Origin: Takakia lepidozioides
Lineage: Eukaryota; Streptophyta; Takakiopsida; Takakiales; Takakiaceae
Direction of reading: 5' to 3'
DNA length: 64,000 bases
NCBI GenBank assembly: GCA_030704615.1
Contig: CM060733.1
Span: forward strand, 32,798,001-32,862,000
A model generated the notes under the pieces. The model searched no databases, had not been told where the DNA came from, and was given only the letters and a program-made list of their open reading frames with translations. Shown here in pieces: positions 9,751-21,084 of the stretch (positions are counted from its first letter, which is position 1; every line of letters begins with the position of its first letter). The translations under genes and the position numbers were made by a program.

Positions 9751-12700
9751 TCAAACTCGTGCAGTACTATCTCGCTCAAGTAGTGTCATAACATCAGCTT
9801 GCCCTATCGTACATTGATGAATGTATGTGTCTCTTTTTGGATCACAAAACATCCTCTGAATGTACATGTAGTACAAATGTTTGCATGGCACAAATTTACC
9901 TCTCTTTCCTAGAGAACTGGAGATTGTGTTTTTGAAGTCTGGGCAAGTGCAATCTGGGAAATTAGAAACTGTTACCTCGTACGCCCTGTTGTGAAGAACA
10001 GATCCCATCGTCACCATACTATACACCCGTCCGTAGCCTGGTGGGGGAACATCCATCATCCGACACTGAAGGGTTTTCGCTGATTCAATCTTGCACTCGT
10101 GCTCTGCACCTGCCTCAACCCGCCGGACCACCTTTCCGTTTCTTTTCGTAGGCCAGTTGTTGCCAAGTGGAGGGCGCGCAGGAAACGGGGAAGGGAAATC
10201 ATGCGAAGAATTAACCGTCATGACAGTTGGTCCTCGTGGGAGCCGAAATCCTGCATCTTCCATCATGTCAATTTCCTGTGTAGATAGTGTAGTTCCCATC
10301 TATCTTGCCAAACGTTTGGGATTTGAGGTTTGTTTATCACCAAATCACGGACAGTTCCCATCACGCAACGTTTCATGTCATCAGGACAAAACCAAAACTT
10401 GTGAGGCCTGGCCTCCTGCGCACTATAATGCTTGAACAACCCTGTGAAAGTTGGGGCTGGAGTCCTTGCTGGGGCTCTACAAATCATAGATGTGCACTTC
10501 ACAAAGGACGTTGCCCTTATAGCGGAACATTTCACCTTTGAGCCTTGCGGAGTTCGTTTTATGTGCCACAACGCGTCTGCACAATCAGACTCCTGGATAG
10601 GCAACAGGTTCGCCCCTTCTTCCCGTGTAGTTGTAGTTGTCGACTCTGTGAACTCTGTCGAGGAAGATTCACCCACAAAGGATGTTGCGTGCACGAAAGT
10701 GGGTGGCACGGGCACACGTGGCACCGAAAAGTTATCCCTATCATGTCGATGTGAATCCCCGTCTGATCCCGGAGGGGTGTCCAGTTTGCGCTTGCATGAA
10801 CCGAATCTCTCCTCACCTTCCAGATGAGGATGTCTGGATTGCAAAGGTGCTCCCATTGTGCATTCATTTACAACCTTTGCCATTCTAACAGGATTCTTGC
10901 ATCTGTTTGCAGCCCTCAACTGCAACTCCGCCCTGTCTGGCCCCTTACCAGAACCGCGTCCACGAAGGAAATCCCAGTACCATGTTTGTTACGAAAGCGC
11001 TCGGACCATGTCATCCGAAGTGGCAACGTACAGGTCCCGTCCGTTCTTGCCGGATTGCGCATTCCACACACTATGCACAGTCTCGGATAGATTACAAGAA
11101 GGCATATCTGCGCTATCAGCCATAAACCCATGAAAATTTGGATCTGAGACACCATGATTCCTCATGACTTTCACAAGGGAGTCCACATCAGGATTTGAGA
11201 CTCAATGTCTTCAGATTGCATGTCACACACTGCAATTGTCATAACCCTTTGGTAAGAAGGATCATACACATGGGCAGCCATGGTTGTCCAACCCTTCACA
11301 CGTTTCACATGATCAAACATGAGCCAGGATTTCTGGAGATCGCCACCGGGCTGCATAGTCGCGGCCCTTCGCCTTGAGGGCAGGGGGTCGGGACACGAGA
11401 GGGGCCGCCCCTGTGGTGGGGGCAGTGGCAACAATAGATGCGGGGGCTGAAGCACCCTTGAGTGCCCAAGGCACTCAAGGAGGCGGAGGCGCTCACTAGG
11501 TGGAGCCCCGCACACCGGGTTGCGGTGGGGTGGTTCCACGAGGGGTGGGTGGTAGCTTAGTGGGACTTAGTGGGGGTGGCATAGGACTCACCATGGGGGC
11601 GGAGACCTTGTGGTGGGAGTCGTGGGGAGTCTTGGGACTCATCACGGTCCAATGGGACCGTGGTGGGTGGGCCAAGACTCACCGCGACTCATCACCGGGA
11701 GTCAAGGGTTTTCGTGGTGGTTCGCCATAAAATGGCATGGTTGTTTGTGAAACCCCCGCGGACAGTCACAGAAGTATATATAGGGAGTAGTAACCCCGAG
11801 AACGGTGCAAGCCCGTTGGTGACCAAAAGCTAGTGAGTAAGCATGCGAGCCGGAAAGCGACCGAGGTGTGGGGAGCTGTTCCGGACTGCCATCGACCAAA
11901 GGGAATTTCCACTTGGCTCAAATTGAGAGAGGGTCTCGTGGAGGAGTAAAGGGGGACCGTTATGTCCCGGTGAGCAGCCGAAGCTCTGAGTTGGCCCGGC
12001 GGCCAGGTTGGGAGTTAGGCGCGCATCAAAGCGAGTAACTATGACTTGAAGGAGAGCTTACCGAAGTGAGGTGCGCGACATGCATTCTGCGGACCAAGCT
12101 AACTCCACTTCCCTCCGCAACTGTGGACATCTTGAATAAGAACACTTTCAACGACCCCTGACCAGGGAAAACATTGTCTTGAATGAAGTCGTACATGCTT
12201 CTTCGCTTCAATTCCAGGATGTTATCCACATAACCTGTCTGAGTGCGTTGATCTGATTGCGTACATTTGGTGAACTAAGGGTCGAGAAATAGTCCATAAC
12301 CACGTCCAGTTTTTCGCTGTCCAGTTTCTCGATGTTCTCTTCCGCTCCTCCTAGAATGTGTTTTTGCAAGAAGCTTTTGCTTGCAGAAAGTGCAATTGCA
12401 GATGGCGGTGCATAAGGAGCATTCTCCACCTTGTGTCGTAGAAGTCCCCGAATTGTTTCAAGACTTTCTCGACAATCCCCTTTCGACACGGGGTGGGTAT
12501 GATTACCGAGATGAACACAAGCTCGGGTAAGGCCACAAAAACGATGGAGCACATAGTACATGCGGGCCTTGCATGTGCCAATGTATGTTGGAGCCGTTTT
12601 GCAATATTTGCAAAACAACGTCGTATTTTTAGGAGGTGGGCACCCAACCTCGAATGGGTTATCCGCGCAACCCTCCCACTCCGTCTCGTTTGGGGAGCCT

Positions 12701-13100
12701 CTCAATGCCAGAAAGTTGCAGGCTTCATTTCCACAACGTAGGTGCCAAACTCAGACTGATCTACGGAAAGACAAGTCATGAGGGTTATGTATATTGGTTG
12801 TCATAGTTCGATACCGAGGGTGTCCGTCGTGCTTCTTGTCCATCCCTTGCATGAGTCCCCCCAAATTAACCTCCACAGGACGTCAGAGGTGGCAGCTTAA
12901 AAACCACATCTCCATCAAATTTTGCGGGAAGGTATTTTGCTCTAGCAATATTTATTGTCCCCCATGCAATTCCACGCACGTCACTTCTGCAGTTTGGCAA
13001 GCCTTTCATAGACAACTTTGGAACGACGCTGCCTATCTCCTGCAAATCTGGTTCTTCGAAAGAAGATAGATGTGTTGGAGGTGGTGGAATCTCAGAGATG
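9751..13100 (-). pseudogene. MULE B transposase relic (interrupted by a solo LTR)
   Basis: Minus-strand order: WHLRCGNEACNF (about 12720), a Cys/His cluster (LFCKYCKTAP, CVHLGNHTHPV; 12700-12400), MTIAVCDMQSED (about 11210-11250), FHGFMADSA (about 11130), and a SWIM finger (CTCPDFK ... CKHLYY; about 9860-9950) with the end at 9751. These blocks and their order are those of plant MULE transposases. Several in-frame stops and frameshifts are visible, for example TGA just before the WHLRC block. The coding sequence is split between about 12081 and 11351 by the solo LTR. No functional protein can be made from this copy. Confidence 0.75.
11357..12080 (+). repeat. Solo LTR of the chromovirus family with TGCAT target duplication
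   Basis: A 724-bp LTR of the family at 4837 and 33639. The first base is A instead of T (AGTCGCGG), and the end is the normal GCGCGACA. It is flanked by perfect 5-bp direct repeats TGCAT at 11352-11356 and 12081-12085. No internal retrotransposon sequence is present, so it is a solo LTR left by LTR-LTR recombination. It interrupts the MULE B transposase reading frame. Confidence 0.92.
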
Positions 13101-14237
13101 TCTTCATCACCGGAGCTTTCCGAGAGATCGACAAAAGCCGTCGATGTGCTGGTGTTTTTTTTTTTTTATTGTAGCAGGTGTGAAGGCCGGAGCCACCGAA
13201 GCGGCAGTTCCTGGAGTGAGTGTAGAACCTGCAGACAAACGCCGCTGATCCCCGTGCACGTGGTAAGTGCCTGCTGGAACTCTCACGGTCATCGCACACG
13301 AATGGCTCCAGAATCATCATACTGTCGACCCTACCGGCGGAGTTGTGCACTTCTTTCTCCACATGCACAGTTCCAACTTGCAGATCCAAGCTTCTACAGA
13401 GGACATCCTCTCCCACAGTTGCCATCCCATTGGCGTCTGGCACTTTGGTGAGGGGGAGAGATTTGTAAAGACAGTAGAATTTTACCAACCCTCTTGTGAG
13501 AGCCATTCGTAAAGCAGAGAAGAGTACGGGAACAGTGTCCAACAAAGTGTGCCAGCACTGGAGCAACGAGCCGTACGTCTTGGGATAGCATCAAACAACA
13601 TGATCGACGCACCCATACTGGAACGTTAGTGCCGATGCACGGCTAGGTGGATGAGCAGTTTCATTCCACTTTGCACCAGGCCATCTATCCTCATCCATCC
13701 ACATTACCCATCCGACAAGGCATCCTATGTAATCAATAACTGCTTGTATCTAACGGTTTTCTTCAGACACCAGCTGTCCAGCCACCCGTTCATTCTATCT
13801 TAAGATGTGATGTGTCATAAGTGAAGATGAAAAGCAGGTAGGATGAAATTGTTCTACTTGTTTTTCATTCATTTGTTTTGAATGAGTAGAGGACGTGGAG
13901 AAGACATCACCACCGAAGCGACAACCAAAAATTCCCCAGGAGCGTACTTCTGTTCTAAAACAACCTTATTTTAGCGCGATTCTTGACTGTTCAGGGACGA
14001 CGTGTCTTGCATGCAGATGCTCCACGCAACCCCGCCGCTTCTCCACGAAGCTGGCATCTTGGCGCAGTAGGGGAGGGGGAGAGGCAAGTGATTTTCCTCT
14101 TTCTCGCACCACTTTTTCGCTCCCTCTCTGCAATCCTGGATCCTGTCGATAGTGAGACTCCCTCTCGAGCTAGAAGAAGGCGCCGCCGAACTCTGTACTT
14201 CACATCTAGCAGACAAAGGTTGCGAGCGAAGGAGAGA
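13101..14237. other. Divergent intergenic region of MULE B
   Basis: The region lies between the 5' ends of the minus-strand transposase relic and the plus-strand ParB-methyltransferase-like gene, so it should hold both promoters. An open minus frame at 13033-13566 may be a transposase 5' exon but shows no recognised domain. A T tract (13147-13159) is the only simple repeat. The plus-strand frame is open from 13983, but its first in-frame ATG is at 14238. Confidence 0.4.
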
Positions 14238-14668
14238 ATGAAGAAGATCCAAAGGGAACTCATGTTGGGAGAGGACACCGGGGTGGGACAGGCCGGAGGA
14301 GAGGGGGAGGTAGAGGCTGAAGAGAGAGAGGCCGGAGGAGCTGTTGCGCGGCAGTCTCCAGAGGGTTTAGCCGCCGTGCAGGAGGAGCCCAGCGAGCTTC
14401 AATCTTTTGAGGGTGGAGAGGAGGAACCCTGGACCCGACTCAGACAACAGTCCCCGATGGTTCGCGTAATAGAAGAGACAGCGGAGCTTGAAGTGCGTGG
14501 TTTTGTTACCCACCAGCCTGATCTTTTGGGACCGGTCCTCCTACACAAATTGAAGGAGACGAGTCAGACAGGAGGTGCGTCTTCAAGCGCTGCGAAGAAG
14601 CAAGCCGAGGTATGTATGATGTACCAGTTGCCATAGCTGAGTTTTAGTCTGTGTGATAGATCGCAATC

Positions 14669-15478
14669 AACCTTGCGTCAATGTAAGGTCGATTTGCTGG
14701 TAGCTCGAATGCTTGAATATAGACTGATTGACAAAAAGATGATTCTATCAAGAAAACCCGAATCAACCTTGCATCAACGCAAGGTTGATTCATATGATAG
14801 ACATAGACAATCGAACGAACATTGCCCTTTGAATGATTGATTTCGATCCGAATGTAGTGGCCTGGTTCTCTTTTCTTTGAAGTTTGAATGTCACAGAACA
14901 ACCTTGCGTTGACGCAAGGTTGTTTTGAATGTACTATCCATGTCTGTTTCGCCCATTCACTGTATGTTTTCCTAACGTTCCAAATCCCACAATCAACCTT
15001 GCGTCAACGCAAGGTTGGTTCGGGCTGCAGGCCTGTGTCCTTCTGAAGGGTTTTTTCGAACGGTTGAAGCTCATCAAACAACCTTGCGTTGACGCAAGGT
15101 TGTTTGAGAGCACAGCCAATGGCTCGTTTTGCCTTCACTCCGAAAATTGCCAGCCCAAGAAACAACCTTGCGTCAACGCAAGGTTGATTTGGGCTGCACT
15201 CGAGTGTCCGTCTGTAGGGTTTCTGGAACTGCTAAAGCTCATCAAACAACCTTGCGTTGACGCAAGGTAGTTTGAGAGTCTTGCCAATGTTTGTTTTCTC
15301 CTTCAACCCCACAGTTGTATGCCCCATGAAACAACCTTGCGTCAACGAAAGGTTGATTTGGGCTGCTGTTTTTGGTCTTGTGTCCTGTGTCCTGTGTCCT
15401 GAGTCCTGGCGAAGTCTATATTTAACTCCTTTCCCATTGTTGGAAGCCCCACAAACAACCTTGCGTTAACGCAAGGTT
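14669..15478. repeat. Array of nine 22-bp near-palindromes in intron 1
   Basis: Each copy has arms AACCTTGCGT and ACGCAAGGTT around a two-base centre. Copies start at 14669, 14765, 14900, 14995, 15080, 15164, 15248, 15333 and 15457. Centres are CA, CA, TG, CA, TG, CA, TG, CA, TA; CA and TG are the two orientations of one sequence, and the TA copy is a perfect 22-bp palindrome. Copies at 14669, 14765, 15248 and 15333 have one to three arm changes. Spacing is 84-85 bp from 15080 to 15333, where a 169-bp unit is duplicated. A half-site follows near 15518. Confidence 0.95.
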
Positions 15479-17488
15479 GATTGGGGCTGCAAATGAAGGG
15501 TCATTTTCACTTGTCCCAAGGTTGTTTTGGGCCATACATCTGCATGTTTATCTGCAATTGTGTTCAATACCAGACTTCATGACTGATTGATCTTCCGTTT
15601 TCTTACAGAGGAAAAAGAAAAGGAAAGAACCTACCAGAGACGGAGGAGAGGCAGACGATGAAGATGATGAAGAAGGTGATGACGAGCATTACGTAGACAG
15701 AGCAGAGGTTGTTATCGGGGGACAGAAGGTGAACTCTTCGAAGGTCATCCTGTCCATGGAAATTCCTGGTGGAGACATCCTTATCCCACTATGCAGAATG
15801 ATATCGATGCCTGCTGTCCGGCCAACACTCAGAAATGACATAAGGAAACTTAAAAATGATTTTGTGCATGGGTATGTGAAGGGTTCTACGGTGTTCTATG
15901 TTTCCACAACTGACACGAAGGGCGAAGAGTGCCCTGTATCAGAAGAGATAAAGGAAGGTTGGGATGCATGTTGGCGTGAAGTTAACAGGGAGTTCGAGGC
16001 CAAACTATCCAAGAAGGCTTCCACGAAAGTTTTCATGGGGAAGATGTTTTTTGTGTGGGATGGAAATCACCGGTTGCTTGCCTGGATGGACTACATATCG
16101 GAATTGCACTCTGACGAAAAGGACTGGCACTGGAACGTTCATTCTATGGTTCTGGATCACAAAGGATGAATCACACAGCTGCTCACTGCCTTGCGACATC
16201 AACAAATAAGTTTTCCGAAATTGTTGTGCATTATTTGATTGCATTGCTCTGTTTGTGGTTGTTTTTTTCTTAATTGGAAAAGTGATTGCTCAATGCAGAT
16301 CAAACGAAACCTCCCACATAACAACCAACCTCTGCCACACCCTTTTTCCGGGTCCAGAAGATCGGTATGATGCCACTGGAATCGTTTGCGAACGTGTTGA
16401 GTCCAAGTCAAATGAAGAGATGCAGGGAGAAGAAGCTCATCACTTGGTATAGCCTGACAAGAGAGGCATTTCTTGACTACATGTACACGGTAAAGAAACT
16501 TAAACCGAATTGAAATTCAGACTTGTTTGTTCCCTATTTTCATTGGATGTGAACTGAAGTATCTTATATGTTGGATTGTTTGCAGCAAGAGATAGTGGAG
16601 ACAGGCTTGAAGGCGAAGGCCAAATACTACGCCACTCACGCAGAGGAGGAGAGGTCTGTTGTGGGGGTGGCGGAGGCAATCCGGTTTGAGATGGATAACC
16701 ACAGGAAGAACCTGCTGAGTGCGTTTGACAAACAAATCTGTATTGCAGATCCCGGTCTCGGCTCAGAGTTCCTGGAGCAGGTGAAAGTGCACTACGACAA
16801 GTATGAAACTAAACCCAAAATGACACAAGAGAAACTGCATCGCCTGTCCATTTCAATGATGGACACCGCAACCAAAATCAGATGGTTGGAGATTTGGAAC
16901 TCGGATCCTCTGGTGAAGGACACGTATGGGTTTCCAAGAACAGAGAAAGACCCCAAAACCAATGTGGTAAAAGTGGTGAGCGACCACTCCTTTGACCAGT
17001 GGCTTCACAAAGCTACATTCTGGAGCCAGGTGAGAGAAACCACCAATTCATTCTTGCAGTCTCCATTTTTTCATGATTCCGTGTTGCATAGCTCCATAGC
17101 CTCACATTTGCCTTGTTGGAACAGCTGGAGAGGCGTGCTATTTCAGCACTGGGAGAGTCCTTGACTGACTACAAAATCACAATGACAACACCCAAAATCT
17201 CTCTTGAGCAATACATTCGGAGATGGAAAGGTGCTATATGGAACAACTGTTTCTTCAGGGAGTTTGAAAGAGACAAAGGCATTTCCGGGTCGAATGAGTT
17301 CAAGAATCAGTACAATAGCGAGCAAGCTATGAAGCGAGTCTTGTACATGTATCATGTTTCTGCATTGTTTCTTTTCTTGGTTTTGTTTTTCCTCATCGAA
17401 TCATTCTTATGTTGTTGCAAGGCATGGTTTGGGACTGCCAATATGAGGCTACACTGATCGTCTGCCGTTCCTTTTCCAGATGCAATTT

Positions 17489-17933
17489 AACCTTGCGTCA
17501 ACGCAAGGTTGATTCGGGCTGGTGGTTCTGCACTTCTTGCACATATTTTTGTTTTGTAGTATGGTACTTCTCCAAGCATGTTCCAACCTTGCGTTGACGC
17601 AAGGTTGGATGTAGGTCATGCATAACAGTATTTTCCGAATTTTCATTGCACGTAGAGGTACATTTTCAGTTCATTCTCTTCTTGTCCACAGTCTCTTCGT
17701 TTCAAATTCTGCTTCTAAATATTCATTTGACAGACTCATTTCAACCTTGCGTTAACGCAAGGTTGTTTGAGACTTGATTTTACCTGCAGATTTAAGTTAA
17801 ACTTCAGAGCAATGTACATCCTTGCTTTGACGCAAGGCTATACTTTGCTCGTAATAGACCAATTTTGTGTTATCATTGCTGGTATCGGCAGTTTGTTGGG
17901 ATGCCTCAAACAACCTTGCGTCAACGCAAGGTT
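17489..17933. repeat. Five further copies of the 22-bp near-palindrome in intron 5
   Basis: Copies start at 17489 (CA centre), 17585 (TG), 17743 (TA, perfect palindrome), 17818 (degenerate) and 17912 (CA). They lie in the intron between exons ending at 17342 and starting at 18019. None was seen in an exon of the gene or elsewhere in the window. Confidence 0.93.
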
Positions 17934-20259
17934 GATCGAGATACTTTGTTTTTCCAGCTTCTATGATTCTGCTAGACAATGGCCTTCACTAAATTGATCA
18001 TTTGGGTGTGTTTTCCAGGTACATTTACCATGTCCTCATTCCCGGCAAGTACCTCAGTGATGAACCGGATTTCATTTTCATGTGGGCGGACCCCACTAAG
18101 GACAAGACAATGTACACTGCTGGAATCGCGAAGGACTGGGGCAGGGCGCACTTCAGAGATTGTGGCTGGTACCTGGACTTGCCCAAGCAGGACACACCGT
18201 TCGAGGAGGTGGTCATGCGCAACTTCAATGACAATGCAGCTGCTCTTGCACCACTTAGTGACAAGGAAATTCAGGAGAGAATAATTCAAGCCCTCGCAAC
18301 AAAGGAGCCGGAGAAAAGTAGCACTCCCAAACGGAAAGGGAAGGGCGCAGGTGATGGGAAGGGTAAGGGGAAGATTGTGGCTGGGCAGGATCAGGCTGTG
18401 TAGGACACCACGGAGCGTCAACCCTCTCCAACTCGCAAAGACAGGAGAACTCCTAAAAGTAAAGAACAGCCTTACGAGGCCAGAGAGCACCCTTCTCGGG
18501 TATTGGGTCAGTATGAAAGTGAGGTGATTAACGAGAGTTTCTTGGCAATGATGGAATCCAGAAAATCCACATTCAAAGGAGAGAGATCAAAGACTTGGGA
18601 CATCCTGATTTCTTTCCTCACAAAGGTGCCCACACAAAACTTTGCCTGGTGTGTTTTTTACTTTGTTCAACATTGTGTTCTACTCCTAACTAGTCCACTA
18701 TTTGTTTATGTGGAACAGGTCACCAAAAGACCTGAATGGGTGGATGGAAGCCAGCAAGTGTATGCAACAGACCTGGTGGTCCTGGACATTCCAGATGGTC
18801 TGCGTGTGCCGGATGTCCTCCCATCGAACACAACACCATCGTGGAACAAGTCAGATGTCTTTTTCTGGCAGTGGGTTTTTTCCTTCAGCAACAAATTTTT
18901 GCTGATGCATGAGCACTTCTTCTTTTGCAGTCAAAAGACATGCTGGTGCGCATAACCCTTTTCAGTTACTTAAAAGCTTCCGGCTTTAAGGTCATCAAAA
19001 CATGGACGTGTATCAACACTCTTCCACTTTCCAAGGGAGAGTTTCCAGGACAGAGGGTGAGTTCAGGATGGTGGACTGTCTCTTCTGCTAATTTCATTCT
19101 GTTCAGTTCATTATACATGATCGTGAACTGAATGTTTTGGGGGGGCAATGCAGACTCGGGTGTTCGAGGCTTTATGCTTGGTGAGGATGTGAAAGGACAC
19201 CCCTCCCGGTATTGCGGAGTTCCAGTTGAGAGACCTTGCAGCACACATCGACCCCACCTGCGAGCCTGTGGGGGACGATGTCCTCTACAATTACGTGGAC
19301 TCTGGGCGGACCATCAAAAGGACGAATGGTGTCCCTTGGAGAGGTGCTCGGGAGAAATCTCCAGCATTCATGCAGACTCTGGTGGAGACTTGCAGCCGGC
19401 ATGGGGGGCAGGTGGTGGACTTGTCTTTGGGAACAGGTTCGCCCTGCCAAGTCTCCTGCTCTACCGTATCGATAATCTTGAATTTTGTAATGATTCTGGG
19501 TTTTTTGACTATTCGTTTTGTGCATTTGCAGGTGCAACTTTCCATGCTTGTAAGAGCGCCGGTAGACACTTCTTCGGCATGGAGGGGGATGCGGAGCTGT
19601 TTTCGTGCGAGATTCAACAACTCACCTCCGGCTCGGCATCAGCCCCACACAAGGAACCAGTTTTCGACGAACGGGAACTTCCAGATGAAGACCTCGACGT
19701 GGACTCCGACTTTGAGTGTACGTAAGTCTAGTTTGTTTTGGATGACATGTTGGATTTTTCATTGATTCAGACCTTCATTTTTGTCACAACTGCGGTCGTG
19801 TCTTTCAGCTTACTGGGCTTGCAACTTCGGGAATCTTTGCAGGACACCAAAAACAAGGAGAAGCATCCCATTCTTTGCTAACCCGGAATTTTTCCCGAGC
19901 CCAACTGCCCCCCTACGGTTGCCATGCTATGCGGAGGCTGCCGCTAGGAAGTTTACTCTCTGCGACTCCCCCCCTCTAGTTTGCTTCAATCGTGTGGAAA
20001 GTGTGGACAACAGGGCTATGGACATTAGTGCGTCGGAGTCCGGTGCTACCACAAGTTCTAGTGCATAGACATTCTCCGATTGGTTCCACCTGTTTGGGAA
20101 TATCTGGGGAATCAAATGTGGGGAGATTGCTTCTCTTCCTTCAACTGCGTGCCTCCCTTCCCAACATTGTTTACATAAGACATTTCTGGACATAAAATTT
20201 TTCATCTTCACTTCCAAGTCCATTCATACAATTTCTGTGGGTCCACAATACTTCCAGAC

Positions 20260-20680
20260 TTTACACATACGTACGTATATTGTGCTTGCATCCAAAACAT
20301 AAGTCCATCCATCAACTGTCCGAAATTCTACCATTCCAAGTTTGTCGCTCCGTCATTCATCCAGTGTTCCAGCATATATCATCCGTCATTCGTCCCACAC
20401 TCAACCATCATGCATGTAACATCCAACAAACATCCATCCACCATCCATCCAATATTTCTCATCCATCCACCATTCATCCAGCGTTCATCCAACTTCACAT
20501 CCAGGTACGCATTATATTTACACTCGTTCCAATGGAAATAGGTCCCCTGGTTATCACCGTCCGCGGATGTGGGCCCCAACAACCTCTGGTGTGAGCATCT
20601 TTCCGTTCACGGATTGGCATCTTCTCGCTCGCGCATCTTCCCGCTCACGTGAGCCGCTCACGGACTAGCACCCCCCCTTT
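20260..20680 (-). repeat. Right terminal inverted repeat region of MULE B
   Basis: Read on the minus strand it gives GTGAGCG words (about 20660-20640), ACCTATTTCCATTGGAACGA (20524-20543) and then GGATGAATG/GGATGGATG repeats (20500-20280), the same order as at 9064-9440. Divergence is high. Confidence 0.6.
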
Positions 20681-20724
20681 GAAAACAGTCCTGCACAGAA
20701 GACATGTCCACATCAAATACTTCC

Positions 20725-20905
20725 GGACTTACGCGGGCGAGTCCGCTGGCGGACTTACCCGGGCGACTTTGCCAGCGGACTGGGGCCGGCAAGTCTAGCA
20801 GGGACTTGCTTGGGCAAGTCTACTGACGGACTTGTACAGACGAGTCTGCCAGCGGACTTGCGCAGGCGAGTCTGGGAGGCACTTGCTGAGGCGAGTCTGC
20901 CAGCG
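20725..20905. repeat. Tandem array of about 26-bp imperfect palindromes (GGACTTGC...GCGAGTC)
   Basis: About seven tandem units, each of the form cGGACTTGC-nnn-GGCGAGTCtgccag, in which the two halves are reverse complements of each other. Units start near 20730, 20756, 20780, 20807, 20831, 20857 and 20882. It sits between the right MULE B terminal repeat and the N-terminal half of the MULE A transposase. Similar words occur near 22800-22850. Confidence 0.75.
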
Positions 20906-21084
20906 GAGTAGCCCAAAGCAGCTTCTGAGCAATTTTGCATGCCAACGGTCTTATAGAAGGACATAGCAGGCGTATTTGCCTGCTAGCGGACCAACCCCAG
21001 GTTATTGTGAGAGCAACCTGAGTTTTGGAGATGATTGTGAGAGCAACGCAGAGAACTTGTTCAGTGGATCTATCGTGGGATGTG

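Larger units (their letters stand above)
14238..20068 (+). pseudogene. ParB/sulfiredoxin-like + DNA N6/N4-methyltransferase-like gene carried by MULE B
   Basis: Eleven exons fit: 14238-14609, 15609-16209, 16299-16489, 16586-17029, 17125-17342, 18019-18625, 18719-18874, 18931-19056, 19154-19436, 19532-19721 and from 19809. Reading phase is kept across every junction except exon 2/3, whose border is uncertain. Exon 1 and early exon 2 are acidic/basic low-complexity sequence. Exon 2 then has a ParB/Srx-like domain (FFVWDGNHRLLAWMDYI; the GNHRxxA motif). Exons 9-10 encode a methyltransferase SAM-binding motif I (GQVVDLSLGTGATFHACKSA) after EKSPAFMQTL. DLVVLDIPDG in exon 7 sits where a catalytic DPPY motif would be, giving the permuted beta-class order, but the residues are not canonical. 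Damage: TGA at 16167, a one-base loss in exon 3, TAG at 18401, TGA at 19190. TAA at 19879 may be the true stop or a further lesion, since a CGKCGQQGYGH finger-like stretch follows in frame. The family assignment is inference from motifs. Confidence 0.6.
9064..20680. mobile_element. Mutator-like element 'MULE B' carrying a transposase relic and a ParB-methyltransferase-like gene
   Basis: The unit is defined by diverged long terminal inverted repeats (9064-9440 and 20260-20680) and by lying between the two halves of MULE A's transposase. It contains a minus-strand transposase relic (about 13100-9751) and a plus-strand multi-exon gene (about 14238-20068) transcribed divergently, both ending near a terminus. 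A solo LTR (11357-12080) inserted later. Exact ends and a 9-11 bp target duplication could not be identified by eye, so the limits are good to perhaps 50 bp. The right limit could extend to about 21085. Confidence 0.6.

Noticed and set aside
14669-15478. CRISPR-like array of regularly spaced palindromic repeats
   Set aside because: Repeats are 22 bp with about 60-110 bp spacers of related sequence, alternate in orientation, and lie in spliceosomal introns of a plant transposon gene. No cas genes are present.
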